A stretch of 64,000 nt of DNA from Epinephelus fuscoguttatus (lineage: Eukaryota > Chordata > Actinopteri > Perciformes > Serranidae), in contig NC_064753.1 of NCBI RefSeq assembly GCF_011397635.1, positions 33,752,322 through 33,816,321 on the forward strand, in the 5' to 3' direction. The notes under the pieces were generated by a model. The model worked only from the letters and a program-made list of their open reading frames with translations, did not search any database and was not told the origin of the DNA. This document shows positions 1 to 49,900 of this stretch, in pieces. How positions within the stretch are numbered: the stretch's first letter is position 1; each line of letters starts with the position of its first letter. The translations under genes were made by a program, and so were the position numbers.

Positions 1-48
1 GAGGTGAGATCTACTTCAAGGCTGCTATGGTAAGCTTGGCGTTTATAC

Positions 49-38288
<38,240 letters not shown>

Positions 38289-38900
38289 AGCTGGGCTGTT
38301 GCTTCACTGTCTGCCGCCTGTGGAAGATTAAGCAAGATGTTAATTTGAATTAGGAGCACATTATTTCAGGCAACATTACCCCCACAGTTAGTTCTTAGTT
38401 CAACCGCAGAAGGAGAAAAAGAATTAATTGGTAGTTTTCGAGGCTATGAAAACTACTTAGTCTTTATCGATGAGTAATTTCTTTGCATTAATCACTGGTG
38501 CACATGAGGGTGGTCACACATAACAAATGATGTCATAAAAATCACGCCTTGAGTTACCTGCTTCTAAGTCTCCTTTGATGCCTGCATGTCTTCGCATAAA
38601 TCCACAGGAAGCCGATGGAAGAGCATTTAAACTGGCGGAGTCCAATTAAGAAGTGCAGCACCTCCTCAGTCAACTCACAGTGTGTTGGAGGGAGAGTCAG
38701 GGGCGCGCGCGTCGGGCACGTGCGTGTCTGCCTTATGCTCCACATTTGATGATGTGCCCTTAATGAGTCAAGTGAACACGTTTGTTCTTCTAACCTACAG
38801 GATGGGGTATGTTTCATTTTATCCTCATAATTTATATCACTCTGCTAACACCACAGATAACAATAATCACATAATAATAGTAACATATACTGACATAGTT

Positions 38901-39830
38901 TAATAATGATAAGACATAGCCTATAATAAAACGGCGACTCCTGTACTTCCCATAATACTGGTTGAAACTGATTGTGACATATTTAATAATACTGCTTTAA
39001 AATTACATTTACAAAAAGGGCTGTAACGTTAGATAGCCTATTATTTGGCTCTGTCTGTGCACATAAAGCTAGGCTACTAATGGATATTAATATTCCATCT
39101 CCAAAAGCCTTTTCCTTTAAAAGGCTGTTTGGTTGTCTTTTTTAACAAAAAAAACAAAAAAAAAACAGCATTGTTAGAATAAATAAACTACACACCATAT
39201 CGTAATTATTTACATTCTACAAATTAACATCGGTTTACTTTGGTAATGCGTTATGAGGAAACTTTTTTCCCCAGTAATTCTTTATTGGGCTTAGCAAATA
39301 CAAACAAACAAGGGGCATTTTCAAGTCCTGTAGTTCAAGCAACATCTGTTAGGTTGAGCCAGGAGAAAATAACTACACATTACAAATATATAAATATTAA
39401 AAAAAAATAGGGTATCCCAAATTAATTTAAACATGCCTGTGAGTGAAAACAGTTTAAGAGCGTTCATGTCTTTAACAAGTTTCAGTGACTTGGCCTACTA
39501 TAGAGTTTCAACTCATTCTTCCAATGGTTCAAATGGGTTTAGTCTTTAAGTATCTACATCAATGAATCAAGAACAATATTAAGTCCACATTCTTGTTTTC
39601 AACGCAAAAACCTGCAGTCAGGGGTGACGTAACAATCTCCCTGGACTGCAGCCACCATTGCATATCACTCCAGATGGACCGCAGTGAATCGCAATAAACT
39701 TTCAACTTCCATGTCATAAAATGTACATATATTTGCATCAAAATTAAATCTCAATCTTAAAAATTCGTTCGTTGTGAGGAAACTAATTGGAGTAAATTAC
39801 TGTAAAACCGATTCACTTCCTACTGTGAAC
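38901..39830. other. Spacer between tanc1 and the snoRNA host gene
   Basis: AT-rich, without an ORF, RNA or repeat that I can support. The two flanking genes point away from each other, so regulatory sequence for both may lie here. Confidence 0.5.
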
Positions 39831-39887
39831 AACAGGGGGCGACAATGTAAACTAAAGTTCCCTCCTTGTCCACAGGGGGCGACAATG
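39830..39887 (+). promoter_or_regulatory. Paired CTCF-like motifs upstream of the snoRNA host gene
   Basis: AACAGGGGGCGACAATG at 39831 and CACAGGGGGCGACAATG at 39871, a 40-base period in the same orientation. The second, read with its flank (CCACAGGGGGCGAC), is close to the CTCF core. They lie 25-80 bases upstream of the TATA-like box and between two divergent transcription units. Confidence 0.4.
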
Positions 39888-39912
39888 AGTCATAACCGGT
39901 AGACCGGTAACC

Positions 39913-39955
39913 TATTTAATCTGGAGACTCCTGAAAGATCGGTCCTTTCCTTTCA
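39913..39955 (+). promoter_or_regulatory. TATA-like box and TOP-like initiator of the snoRNA host gene
   Basis: TATTTAAT at 39913-39920 is followed about 25-30 bases later by GGTCCTTTCCTTTCACTT, a C-initiated pyrimidine run typical of 5' TOP transcripts. The spacing matches a TATA-initiator pair. The transcript start is inferred at about 39944. Confidence 0.5.
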
Positions 39956-41417
39956 CTTACTCGACTGCGCTCACTGAAGAAGTCAAGAGGAAGAAATGCC
40001 TCCTTCAGTAACATACAGAAGACGAAACAACCTCAACAGCTCGATCATCTGTAAGTATATTAGCTACTTCTCATGCTGTTTAGTGAAACCAAGGTAACGG
40101 CTAACGGAGCGTTAAGATATTCTAACGTTATAGTTTTATCAGTCTGTGCACACGTGTGAAGTAGCCGCTGCTCCATTTTGTTTTTCCGTCTGAATCCGTT
40201 TCGGAATAAACAGCATTGCGATGTTAGCCCACCAGATAGTTAGCGAAATATGTTATCTTACAGGACGCCAAGCTTGCTAGTGTCCCGTTATGTTAAACTT
40301 CAGGTTTGTGAGTGGTTTAAGGGTAATGGTGAAGACATACCAACAGGCCGAAGAACTTTAGCATAGCACCGGAAATGCCTTAACGTCTTCATTAATGCTA
40401 GCCTAACGGTAATGCTAACTTGACCTATGTAGCTAACAACGCGAACGTTAAATGTCTTAGTTACACGGTTTCGGTGGATCAGTTTAACAATTGATGTTTG
40501 GTAGTGTAACTCTATGATTTTAAGACGAACTTTAAACGATTTGGCTAATTTTAGTTGGGTCGACAACGTGCTATGTTGGCCTGCACAGTTGGTTACCATA
40601 AGCTAGCAACCTTTCCTTAGCCTGGTCATTGACCGTAAATAACGTTAACTCATTACGCATTAACGCATTAACAATAACATAAGGTAATGTAGAGGATAAA
40701 CAAACGTTGATTTTTTTTTTTTTTTACCGTCAATTACGGTAATCCGTTGAACACAAACTTAATCAAGATCTTCTTTGTCTCAAGTTTTCAAAAGCTTATT
40801 AATCAATCCAATACTGTTACAGCACATATACCGTTATTAATTTGAGGTATTGAGATTTAAAAGACACAGGAGGATCAATTTATTCATGAATTATATATAA
40901 TTTAGATTCGGGACAACCACATATTCCCCTGGATCTCTGGATTTTTGGGGGGGCAAATTTTCTATTAGCCTAATTAATGTGTAGGCTGTAAAAAAAAAAA
41001 AATCAAATATGGTTCTATAAACTTAATATTTAAAGTGCACAGTGTCGACAGATTGAATTTAATCAAAATAAGATGATTTATTCTGGCACTAATGACAAAT
41101 AACCCCCTTTCTGCACATTTTTTCCGAGCAGATCTTATGCCATTTGGTGGACACCTGTATGAGCCAGATGGAGGATGATGGCTGTGTTTGAGCTTCACCA
41201 GACTGTCCCAGTGATGACTGTGCTGTGGCAACACCACAACCTGCCATGGCAGTATAATTACTTGAGAAAATGGGTCTGAGAGAGGAGCTCCAACAAGAGG
41301 ACTGCGACCATCTGCAGCAAGTCATTTGTGAAAATGTATGTAAAGATGTGTTTACTTTGAGGAGACACATGCTTAAATCGGTCTTACTAATCAAGCCTTT
41401 AAGCTCCAGTCACAAGC

Positions 41418-41552
41418 TGCATCTTTGACAGCCTGGGCTCTCTGATGTGAGATATCCTGGGTTTTAATATTTCAGATGCAATATTAAATGTCCCTGCGCT
41501 TTCTGCTCGCCTCTTTCCCGTGGCGTCTCAGATTGAATTGGGGAGGATAAGT
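41418..41552 (+). ncRNA. H/ACA-snoRNA-like element, copy 1 (intron 1)
   Basis: The 5' hairpin is closed by a perfect 7-bp stem, TGCATCT (41418) with AGATGCA (41474). It is followed at once by ATATTA (41481-41486), an exact ANANNA H box. The 3' hairpin has CGCC (41508) with GGCG (41522) above an internal loop, and a lower stem of CCCT against the GGGGAGG run. The tail box is ATA at 41547, three bases before the predicted end; ATA is a tolerated ACA variant. Length about 135 nt, normal for the class. The 3' pocket sequences GCGCTTTCTG and CAGATTGAATTG are shared with copy 2. SNORA31 is suspected only from synteny; no target is assigned. Confidence 0.6.
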
Positions 41553-41809
41553 CAAAAACAATGTTTAATGTTGACTTGTAGCTGCCATTTATCATAACTA
41601 ACTGTACACATACTACAGACTATTTTATAGGGAGCCTAAATGTTATCCTTTTTCTCCATTTCCAGTCTCAAGGTCTCAGCTTCAGGGGGTGAAACCAGAG
41701 AGATGATGTTGCAGCAGCACCTGGAACGGATACTGTTTAACTGATCCAAGCTGATACATTTGCAGGTGAGCACTTTGTAATGTTGTCTTGTGTTGGGGTA
41801 GACTTCAAT

Positions 41810-41942
41810 TTGCATCCACTGATAGACCTGAAGCAGGTTTCATTGGCTTCTGGGTTTGCATAGAGATGCTAAATTGAGCCCTCCTCGCGCTTTCTGACTG
41901 CTACATTCAATAGCAGCACAGATTGAATTGAGGAATACATTT
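41810..41942 (+). ncRNA. H/ACA-snoRNA-like element, copy 2 (intron 2)
   Basis: The lower 5' stem is GCATC (41812) with GATGC (41865). The apical stem is AGACCTG-aag-CAGGTTT (41824-41840). The hinge contains AAATTG at 41871, one base off the H-box consensus. The 3' hairpin has a perfect CTGCTA (41898) / TAGCAG (41911) stem, a lower CCTC/GAGG stem and a canonical ACA at 41937-41939. The 3' pocket has GCGCTTTCTGA and CAGATTGAATTG, nearly the same as copy 1, while the apical stems differ. That pattern (conserved pockets, freely changing but still paired stems) is what a functional guide RNA pair should show. Confidence 0.62.
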
Positions 41943-43169
41943 GAGCTCGTTGGCCGTGGTCCAAGGACAGATTTACAACTGGATGCCTAGTGGCCCTGGA
42001 TATTTTTCATCATTTTGTCTCACCCACTAAATCTGTAAGTGGATTCTTGCACACTTCGGTTGTACTCACAACAGTGGGCATTTACAGAATCAGCATATCA
42101 AACTAAGGTTCTAGTCCCTGGAAATGTAAAATTTAAACTAATTGGATTAATATTTAGCAGGCAGCTTATAAAAGTAATTTGCCAGGCACTGCTACTTGTC
42201 ATGGGATGACTTTGTGACAAAATGTGTTGCATCTTTCTTAATGTTTTTAATTTTCTTGCAGGTAATAAGTGAGACACTGCAAACACCTGATGGGTACTGG
42301 ACAAGTGGAATTGTTTTTCCAAATCAGATATATATTTACATTGTCTGACCCAATATGAATCAGCCAAAAAGGAGTTGTGGAACCTTGCCTGGAAAGGGGA
42401 AACTGTTGGGCCCCCACCTGGGGACCTAGGCTTGCTGACCCCTGGCATCAGACAGCAGCATTTGTATTAATATAATAAATCAATGCAGTGTGAATTGGCA
42501 TGCTATGTGTGAAAATAACATTTGGTCTGTAAAGAAATAAAAAAACATTTGAACTCAACCTCTAAATCATTTGTTAATTTAAATTAAAACTTGTTGGATG
42601 ATGTTAAACCCCAGGATTTATGCAGGTGTGGAGGCAAACTATTTTTAGTTTACACTTAAAGCCATCATAATTTAGCCATAGGCTTAAATACTGTACAGAG
42701 GTACTAGTTACCAGTTAAAATTTGGATAAGCAATATGACTATTTTAATTACTCCATCAAATAATGTAGGTAATGTGGTCCTAAAGCGGTGGAATACTGAA
42801 ACTATTATCATGGGTAGATTTGAAGTGACATACTTGGGATTAGATGTAAAAATGTGTGGCAATTGGGCCAGATATTGGCTGGTACAAATATTTCTGTAGA
42901 CGGTAATTGGCTTAAAAAGTAAGCTATTTAGTGCCACAAGACAAAGTAACCAGTTGATAGGGCTATATTGGCTCAAACTGAGGATTAAGCCAAATGAAAA
43001 AAAAACAGATGAGCTGTAGGAGAAGCCTACAATAGATGTTGAATGGTTGTTACGATTGTTTTTACTGTGGTTCCAAATTTTAAACAGATGTATTGGTGTG
43101 TTTACTGCTGCCAAATGTTAAGCTTGATTGTGTTCTATTAAAAAGTCAGATTTTTTTTTTTTTTTAAGA

Positions 43170-43944
43170 GTTCTATTTAAACACATTTATTGCATAAATC
43201 AATGAAATGTAAAACAATTTAAAATTACAGTGAGGATGAGCGAATGTGAGGACACCTGAAGCACACAGAATTACAGCAATAGTGCCAGTCTAAAAATGTC
43301 ATCAATGCAAGTTCAGGTTGAATTTGTCTTCCCGAGTCATGGTGCAGAAACCTGTTAAGCTGCATTTTTTTTTTTTAAAAAAAAGAACATATCATTTTGA
43401 AAAAGTAAAATTAAAAAACGTCTAGAAAAACAAACCTCCTCAGCACATATCAGTCAAGTGGTGAGCGCCGTTACCGGTGTCACATCCTCTTAACATTATA
43501 CCTCTTACCTCCAGATATACTTATGTCTGAACATTAGAAAATAATGCTAAAACCAGAGTTTATAGATGCATCTTTTGCTTCATATAATATTACCTCCTGT
43601 GTGTGACGTATATAACAACTACTTCAATTATCTGTTACCTGTGCCGGAGCTGTGACAGAACCACATCAGTAACAGACCGTGCACACTTAAGCTTAAAAAC
43701 CTCTGTTAGTTTCCAAACGCCCCTTCTCTTCGTCTTCTACAAAATATCAAAAAGATAAAACATTTTCTCCACAAAAGCGTCTCCCTGTAAAACACAGCCT
43801 TTGCTTGACCTCATCATCCAGTGTGTTTTGAGACCTGATGTCAGGAAATCAGGAGACGACTCTGTGGTCCAACCAAGGCCCGGTCTGGGAAGGAGCCCTC
43901 CGTCAAATGAAAAGGTTGTTTGTCGGCCTTGGGGGGGTCAGGAA
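43170..43944 (-). other. gtf2f2: gtf2f2 3' UTR
   Basis: Sequence after the stop codon (TAG, 43947-43945) up to a reverse-strand AATAAA seen as tttatt near 43186, close to a poly-T run at 43150-43165. No further coding sequence was seen. The end is within about 600 bases of the convergent snoRNA host gene. Confidence 0.5.
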
Positions 43945-46900
43945 CTATTCGTCAGTGTTTTCCTCGCCTTGGTAATGTCGGTATTCTGGTTTGAGCTCCC
44001 AGGTGTTCTTGTGTGTTCCCTTCACGTTGTAGATGCCAATATCACGCAAGATTTCCTTCAAGTAAATCTGGGCAAAGAAAAAAAACATGAGAAAAGATGA
44101 CAAAATAATATCTTTACATTTCAGACACTGGAGCTGAAGTACCTTAGGCAATGTTTTTTAATTATTTTATTGTAATAATATGAAACTGTATGGTAGATTG
44201 TGGTACACAGCAAAATTGGCACATTCACTGCAGCTATACTCTTGCGATGGAGAAATATTTATCTGGACCAGGACTGACGAACAACTCAAATGACACCAGA
44301 TTAAATTGTTTTTTCATGAGTAAAAAGCACTGGTGGAGTCAGCCAGTATAAACAGTGTTATAACCAAAGCCCCCGTGTTGCCCTCCAGTCTTACCACAGG
44401 CTGTTTGGTGATGTCCACCAGGTCTTTGATGTTGTAGTACTGGTGCTTCTCAAAAGCAGAAAACAACATGTCCAACACCTGCTGTCTGTCTGCTCTCGCT
44501 CTCTTGCCCTCCTCCTTCTTTTTCCGCTCGTACTCAAGCTGCAGCAAAAAGTAAACAGACAGAGGTCAGGTAACTCATACAGGCTTACACCTTACTGAGA
44601 CACACCAGTGTCTTTGCATGTCATGACAACTCTTTCATTAAATGTTTTCCTCCTTTTAGTTTCCATTCATTTCCATATTTTACGAACATAAATGTGGAAA
44701 GACTAGAAATTTGCTTCACAAAGGCAGTCGATCAGCAGGGTCATCAACAAACAATATGCTTTGCAGTAACGTCAAATACATGATTTGTAATAATTAGTTA
44801 CAACAAGCAACAATATTCCTGTGTGTTTTAAAATGCATGGTGAATACACGTCAAAATGCATCAAGATTTTAAGACTGATGAAACGAGACAATCCCGTACA
44901 GGATGCATTTCTTACATTGTAAGTATGGTTGGCCACAGGTTTGTAGTTGCTGGTGACAGCTTTGTCCAGCTGCTGTGACAGCCTGACTGGCTTGGACAGC
45001 TCTTCAATTTGTAACCTGTTAAGATGATGAGAATTACTTCACTTGCACAAGTATAATAATTTACATACACTGTTTACACTGAGTTAGCTGGAAAAAACAA
45101 CAACTGTATGATTTAATGCAATGTAATACAATAGTTCTGCAAGTAAACATACAATATATATAATTCTCTGCCACTAGGGGTCTCTGTATCATAGCAATAA
45201 CAAAAGACGGAGTAACGCAGTCTTTGCAGTGACTCTCTTCCTGGCTAGGATTCCTGCATTGTCTTTATTGTTCAGGAGGTTTTTTAGCAGAAGCAGAAGC
45301 TAATTTATCTTAATTTTATTCTTCTCCAAAACAGACGGACCAGGCAATATAAACCAGTTAGTGGTTCTCCGATGATGCTCGGCCCATCTTGCGCCAATGT
45401 GTGCTGACCTTTTTCTCTGATAATATAACAGGTTTTTAAAGGGAGCCAAATTATCCGCAAAGGTCTCCTCCTCTCCAAAACAAACAGATCCAGTGATTTA
45501 AACCAGTAAAAACACTGAATAAAGCAGTTTCACATTTTAAATCAGTGTTTCTCCAGCACTGTTCAGCATGACAGGGGCTGGAGCTTAGCTGCAGCTAACG
45601 TTTGCTCAGCTGACAACTTAAGATTCAGACATCCGATGACTAAACTCCTTCATCCGGTTAAAATTTATAGTTAAAAACGACAAAGATGTAAAAAGTGCAT
45701 TGTAAAAATCTGGCTTAAACGTTTATTAAAAAGTCACTTTATGAGAGCTTTAGGGAACCACAACCCTGACACATGCGCAGAGGGGATGTGACGCATCAAG
45801 ACATCAAGATTAAAAATTGAATTTAAAAGAACAGAGCTTTGAATCCTGAACTATTAAAATTATAGATTGATAACAGTGTATATTTATGCAGGGGTTTCTA
45901 TTCCAAGTCACTCAATTTACCTATATGTAGATACATAATAAGATTTAACATGCACCACACATGTATCAATGACATTAAGCTGTTTAAGACATGCACATAC
46001 AATAATGTGGACGTAACATAACAATCTACATTCATGCATCTAACCTTGCAAGTGGAATGCAGGTTCTTGTCTCAACATACTACCTTGTGTGTGCACACCA
46101 TTTTGAAAATACTCACCTCTTCAGCCTCATGTAGTTTTCACTAACAGCAGGTCTGCACTCTGCTCTCTGCACCACCACTCCCTCCAATGCTATTTTATCT
46201 GAAGAAAGAGAAGAGTTAATTAAAACCCTGATAAAAACTTCCAAAAATCCCTGTGTCCCAAAGCATCTTAGTGCATGTTTTCTTCATACGTAAAGAAGGG
46301 TGAGCGGTTTCGTGTGTGAGAGAGAAGTGATGAAAGCAGACACTAAATGACTGGGTCATGTGTTCAGAAGAAAAATACACTCCAGAAGCAGAATTATTTA
46401 TACGAATCTAGTTCAGTCCAGGCTCTCTCCTAAAGCTGAAGGAAATATGTCAGAGCAATCAAGGGGTCAGTTTCTGAAACTCCACAACTTTTCATTTGCT
46501 TTCACTCAGATCACTCAAATAATGTAACTGCACTCATTATAATGTAATTACTACGAACCACCTTGGTCTGACACACACATCGAGCTCTCTCTGCTATTAC
46601 TGATTCATCCAAAAGTTAATTCGATTTCAGCATTTCTCTTAATTACACCAAAAACTTATTTAGTACAATTTTCATTTTCTCTATAAATACTTAAAAATCA
46701 TAAAACCACTTTGTTTCCTAAGTTCTCTCTAAACCAGTCACATTGGCTGGATACTGACTCAGAATAGAGGTCACACAGTCCCTTACTGAAAATAAAACGA
46801 TTGTTGAACAAAATACACAGTACGTGTATATGCTATTGCACATTTGCACACCTTATGAGTATGCAAGTAAAGTATTCAGGACTCAGTTATAGCTTTGACC

Positions 46901-49900
46901 TTCCAGATGTACAGTAAATCAGAGTCTGCTGGCCATGGTAGATGAGGACCAAGACAGTACTGAGTTTGTCTCATTAACAACAGCTTTATAAGTCTCACCA
47001 GTCAGAAAGAAAATGTTAATGAGTGAGTCTATATACACTAAGTTTAAATATAGAGTGCTCCAGGACAACAGGTTTTTCGAATGGGTTTTTGGTAAGATGC
47101 CTGAAATAAGGTCTGTGGTTAACAAAAGGCTAAGAGACTTTCATGTTTTGTTCTATGACATAAAATATGTCAGTAAATACCTCAGCCGTGATTTCTGAAG
47201 CTTTTATGCTTCTTAAAAAAGGCAATTGCTGACAAGTGGCTACAGAACGTCATCACGCTATTTTAATACCACTGTGTTGTTGACTGTTGATGAGGGGAAT
47301 TGTGGTTCTTGTTTTTTTGTCTTTTATGAGCTGCTGGGCAGTAAAATTTCCCTTCGGGGATGAATAAATTTCCTTCTGTTCTATTCAATTAGATTTTTAC
47401 TTCTGGCAACTGAAAAATCATAAAAGTGGTGTCTGTGAAGATTATCTTGCTGAACAAAATGTGTAAGTATCATTAATAAGTATTTGCAACAGAGCTTATT
47501 GTCTGCAATAATCCAAAAATCCAATGGAAAATTCTCATAGGCTTTTTGACAAGGCAACCAGGGCAATGCTAACTTCAACGTCAGCCCACAGAAAAATGTC
47601 ATCCCTGGAGCACTCTATTCTGAGCAGGTAAAGAAATAAAATAAAATAATCCCCAATTCATCAAGAAGACATCAGTGAAAGCACCACTTATTCGCATCAC
47701 AAAGTTACTTTTTGTCAACATGAAGTTTGAAAGGTCGCTTGCTATCAGAGTAGATCTAAACTAAAACAGTTAGAAACAGTCAGATATTTATTCACATCAC
47801 ACAATGTCACAACTGGACTGGCAATACAACCTCCACCATGAGCAGGTAGCACTCTGCTCAAGCACACTGTCGACCAGTCTGACCACAGACTCTCTTTTCC
47901 ATCCTCCAGTCAAGATGGTGCAAACTAGGTACAGAAGCTTCATATGAACTGTACAATTAGAAGAGAAGAGGCCCGTGTGATGCTTCAGGGCAAAACTGGG
48001 CGCTACATGAGTAGTGTAACTGCAGTTTTGGTACTGATACATGCATCTTCCAAAGCATGTATACAGGTTACTACTGTGATACTACAATCGCCATTTATTA
48101 ATAAAATAACAGCAGACACTCAGTGTGTCCGATTCCCAGTGGTGTAACGTTTGTCACTCGTTGGCAAAACAGAGGACTCACCTGGACCTGCCCCCGCCCC
48201 CGAACCTGAGCTGCTGCCATCAGATCTTTCTTCTGACTGGCCTACAGGAAGGGAGGGAGGGATGGTAAACATGAAAATACAGGGGATGGAAGACGGAGGA
48301 AGGAGGGAATCGAACAATAAGAACCACACCCAGGGTTTAGTCGCACACCAATGCGTTTAAAATCACACAGAGCTTTTCGGCGTAATCTCTGATGAGTACA
48401 CACCCGTGCGCCATGAGCAAAGCAAGCATGCCCTCACAAAAAGCGAGCACAGATACCCTGTCCCACCACAAATACACATCCAGAGGGCTGCACAAATATT
48501 TTCACATGAAACAACTGTACGCTACCAAAGCATTTCTCCACTTTAAGTTTAATAGTAAACACTTATCTGCACTTTAAAAAAAATATCGTAATTTACCTGT
48601 CTCTCATTTTGTCTTTTTTCTGTTCATGTATTGAATTTCACACTCTGTGACGCCTTATTATGTCCATGCAGCTGCCTTATTAGGCAGGTCTCTGCTTTAT
48701 ATAAAGTCATACTTAAAGAAAAAATCATACAATTCAACTGTGCAGCCCTACAACACACTCACACCCAGACATATACGTAAGACGGTGTCCCAAAGTAAGC
48801 ACAGTAGCACAAGCTCACCAGCATCTGTAGCAACAAAACACCTACATAAATTCAGAGGGCAGACACGGCTGGTGAAATTAAAACCAAACCAAAGAAACCC
48901 ATGCACAAATCAAATCAACTCCAAATTCAACAACAATTTGTGTTGATTGATCTACTCTATGTTAAATGAATTCCAAATGGGGCCATTGTGCCTGATCATA
49001 AACCCAATCTGCTGAGGTGATTGGTCAGGAAAGGTCAAACCACAAACAAATGACTGACAGAAGATCAAACACTGAAACTAAAATCCCCCTTATATAAAGA
49101 GACAGAAACACAGATCAGACTGGATGAAGACACACTTCCACCAACACACTAACTCTCTGTTTTCCACTGAGTGTTCACTTATCCACTATGAGCAATACAT
49201 TTCTTATATGTACTCTGTTAGGACTGTGGACAACCGCACACTCTAGGAAAAATCTGCCGAGAGTTCACAACACACAGAGACAAGCAGGGCAGGCAAGGGA
49301 AAGACTGTGCATGACAACAGCAAGCTGTACAAAGAGTAGGAGGTTTGGCGCCGCCACCACCTGATCACACAGAACTTACCTCTGGGATCTAGTGCAAACA
49401 GATATTTCACACCACAGACAACTATACGTGTAGATTCATCTCGCAGCAGATGCACTCAAAGCAAAGACTCGGCGTCCTCCAGCTGCGCTTGAAGATGACA
49501 ACAGAAACTCACCTGAGGAAGTCTCTGTGAAGACCGCCAACGTCTGACCTCCCACTGACTGCATGGCGAACGGGTGCTCGCGAGGTGCAGACACGGTCTT
49601 ATCTTCTATACCCTCAATCACAGTCAGTTCTTCATTCAAAGTGAAAGACACCTGTAAAGAGTAGTGACCACATTTAATCTTTTCAGATACTGATCTTATT
49701 GTCATAACCCTGTAACAGGACATGCACACATATAGTCACTTATTCTATTCCTGACAGTTCCAAACATATCTGCAAAGTATTTTAACCATCATTTATAAGT
49801 ATATTTACTGAGGACAATGTCAGAGAAGAATTTAGAAAATCTGACAGTGGATTACAGCAATCAATAAATTGTAGTATGATTAAACACACAGCCTGGCTTT

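Larger units (their letters stand above)
39944..42560 (+). ncRNA. Putative snoRNA host gene (non-coding, 3 exons)
   Basis: Three exons are proposed: 39944-40050 (donor gtaagt), 41666-41765 (tttccag acceptor, donor gtgagc) and 42262 to about 42560 (ttcttgcag acceptor, AATAAA at 42474 and 42536). A TATA-like tatttaat lies at 39913, and about 30 bases on is a pyrimidine run starting CCTTTCC, the form of a TOP promoter as used by translation-factor and snoRNA host genes. The best start codon, at 39996, opens only a 31-codon frame ending in exon 2, so no protein is claimed. Two H/ACA-like elements lie in the introns. The gene is convergent with gtf2f2. An additional exon at about 41132-41335 is possible. 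Expression is not shown by sequence alone. Confidence 0.6.

Noticed and set aside
41211-41279. C/D-box snoRNA candidate (GTGATGA ... CTGA)
   Set aside because: An exact C box and a D box lie 62 bases apart, but the flanks do not form a terminal stem and no clear C'/D' pair is present, so it is likely chance.
39996-41707. Protein-coding reading of the snoRNA host gene (31-codon frame from exon 1 into exon 2)
   Set aside because: Short, no resemblance to TPT1 or any family I know, and ends early in exon 2; typical of non-coding host transcripts.
43801-44100. 99-codon plus-strand ORF
   Set aside because: Antisense shadow of the last gtf2f2 exon and its 3' UTR, no start context or family resemblance.
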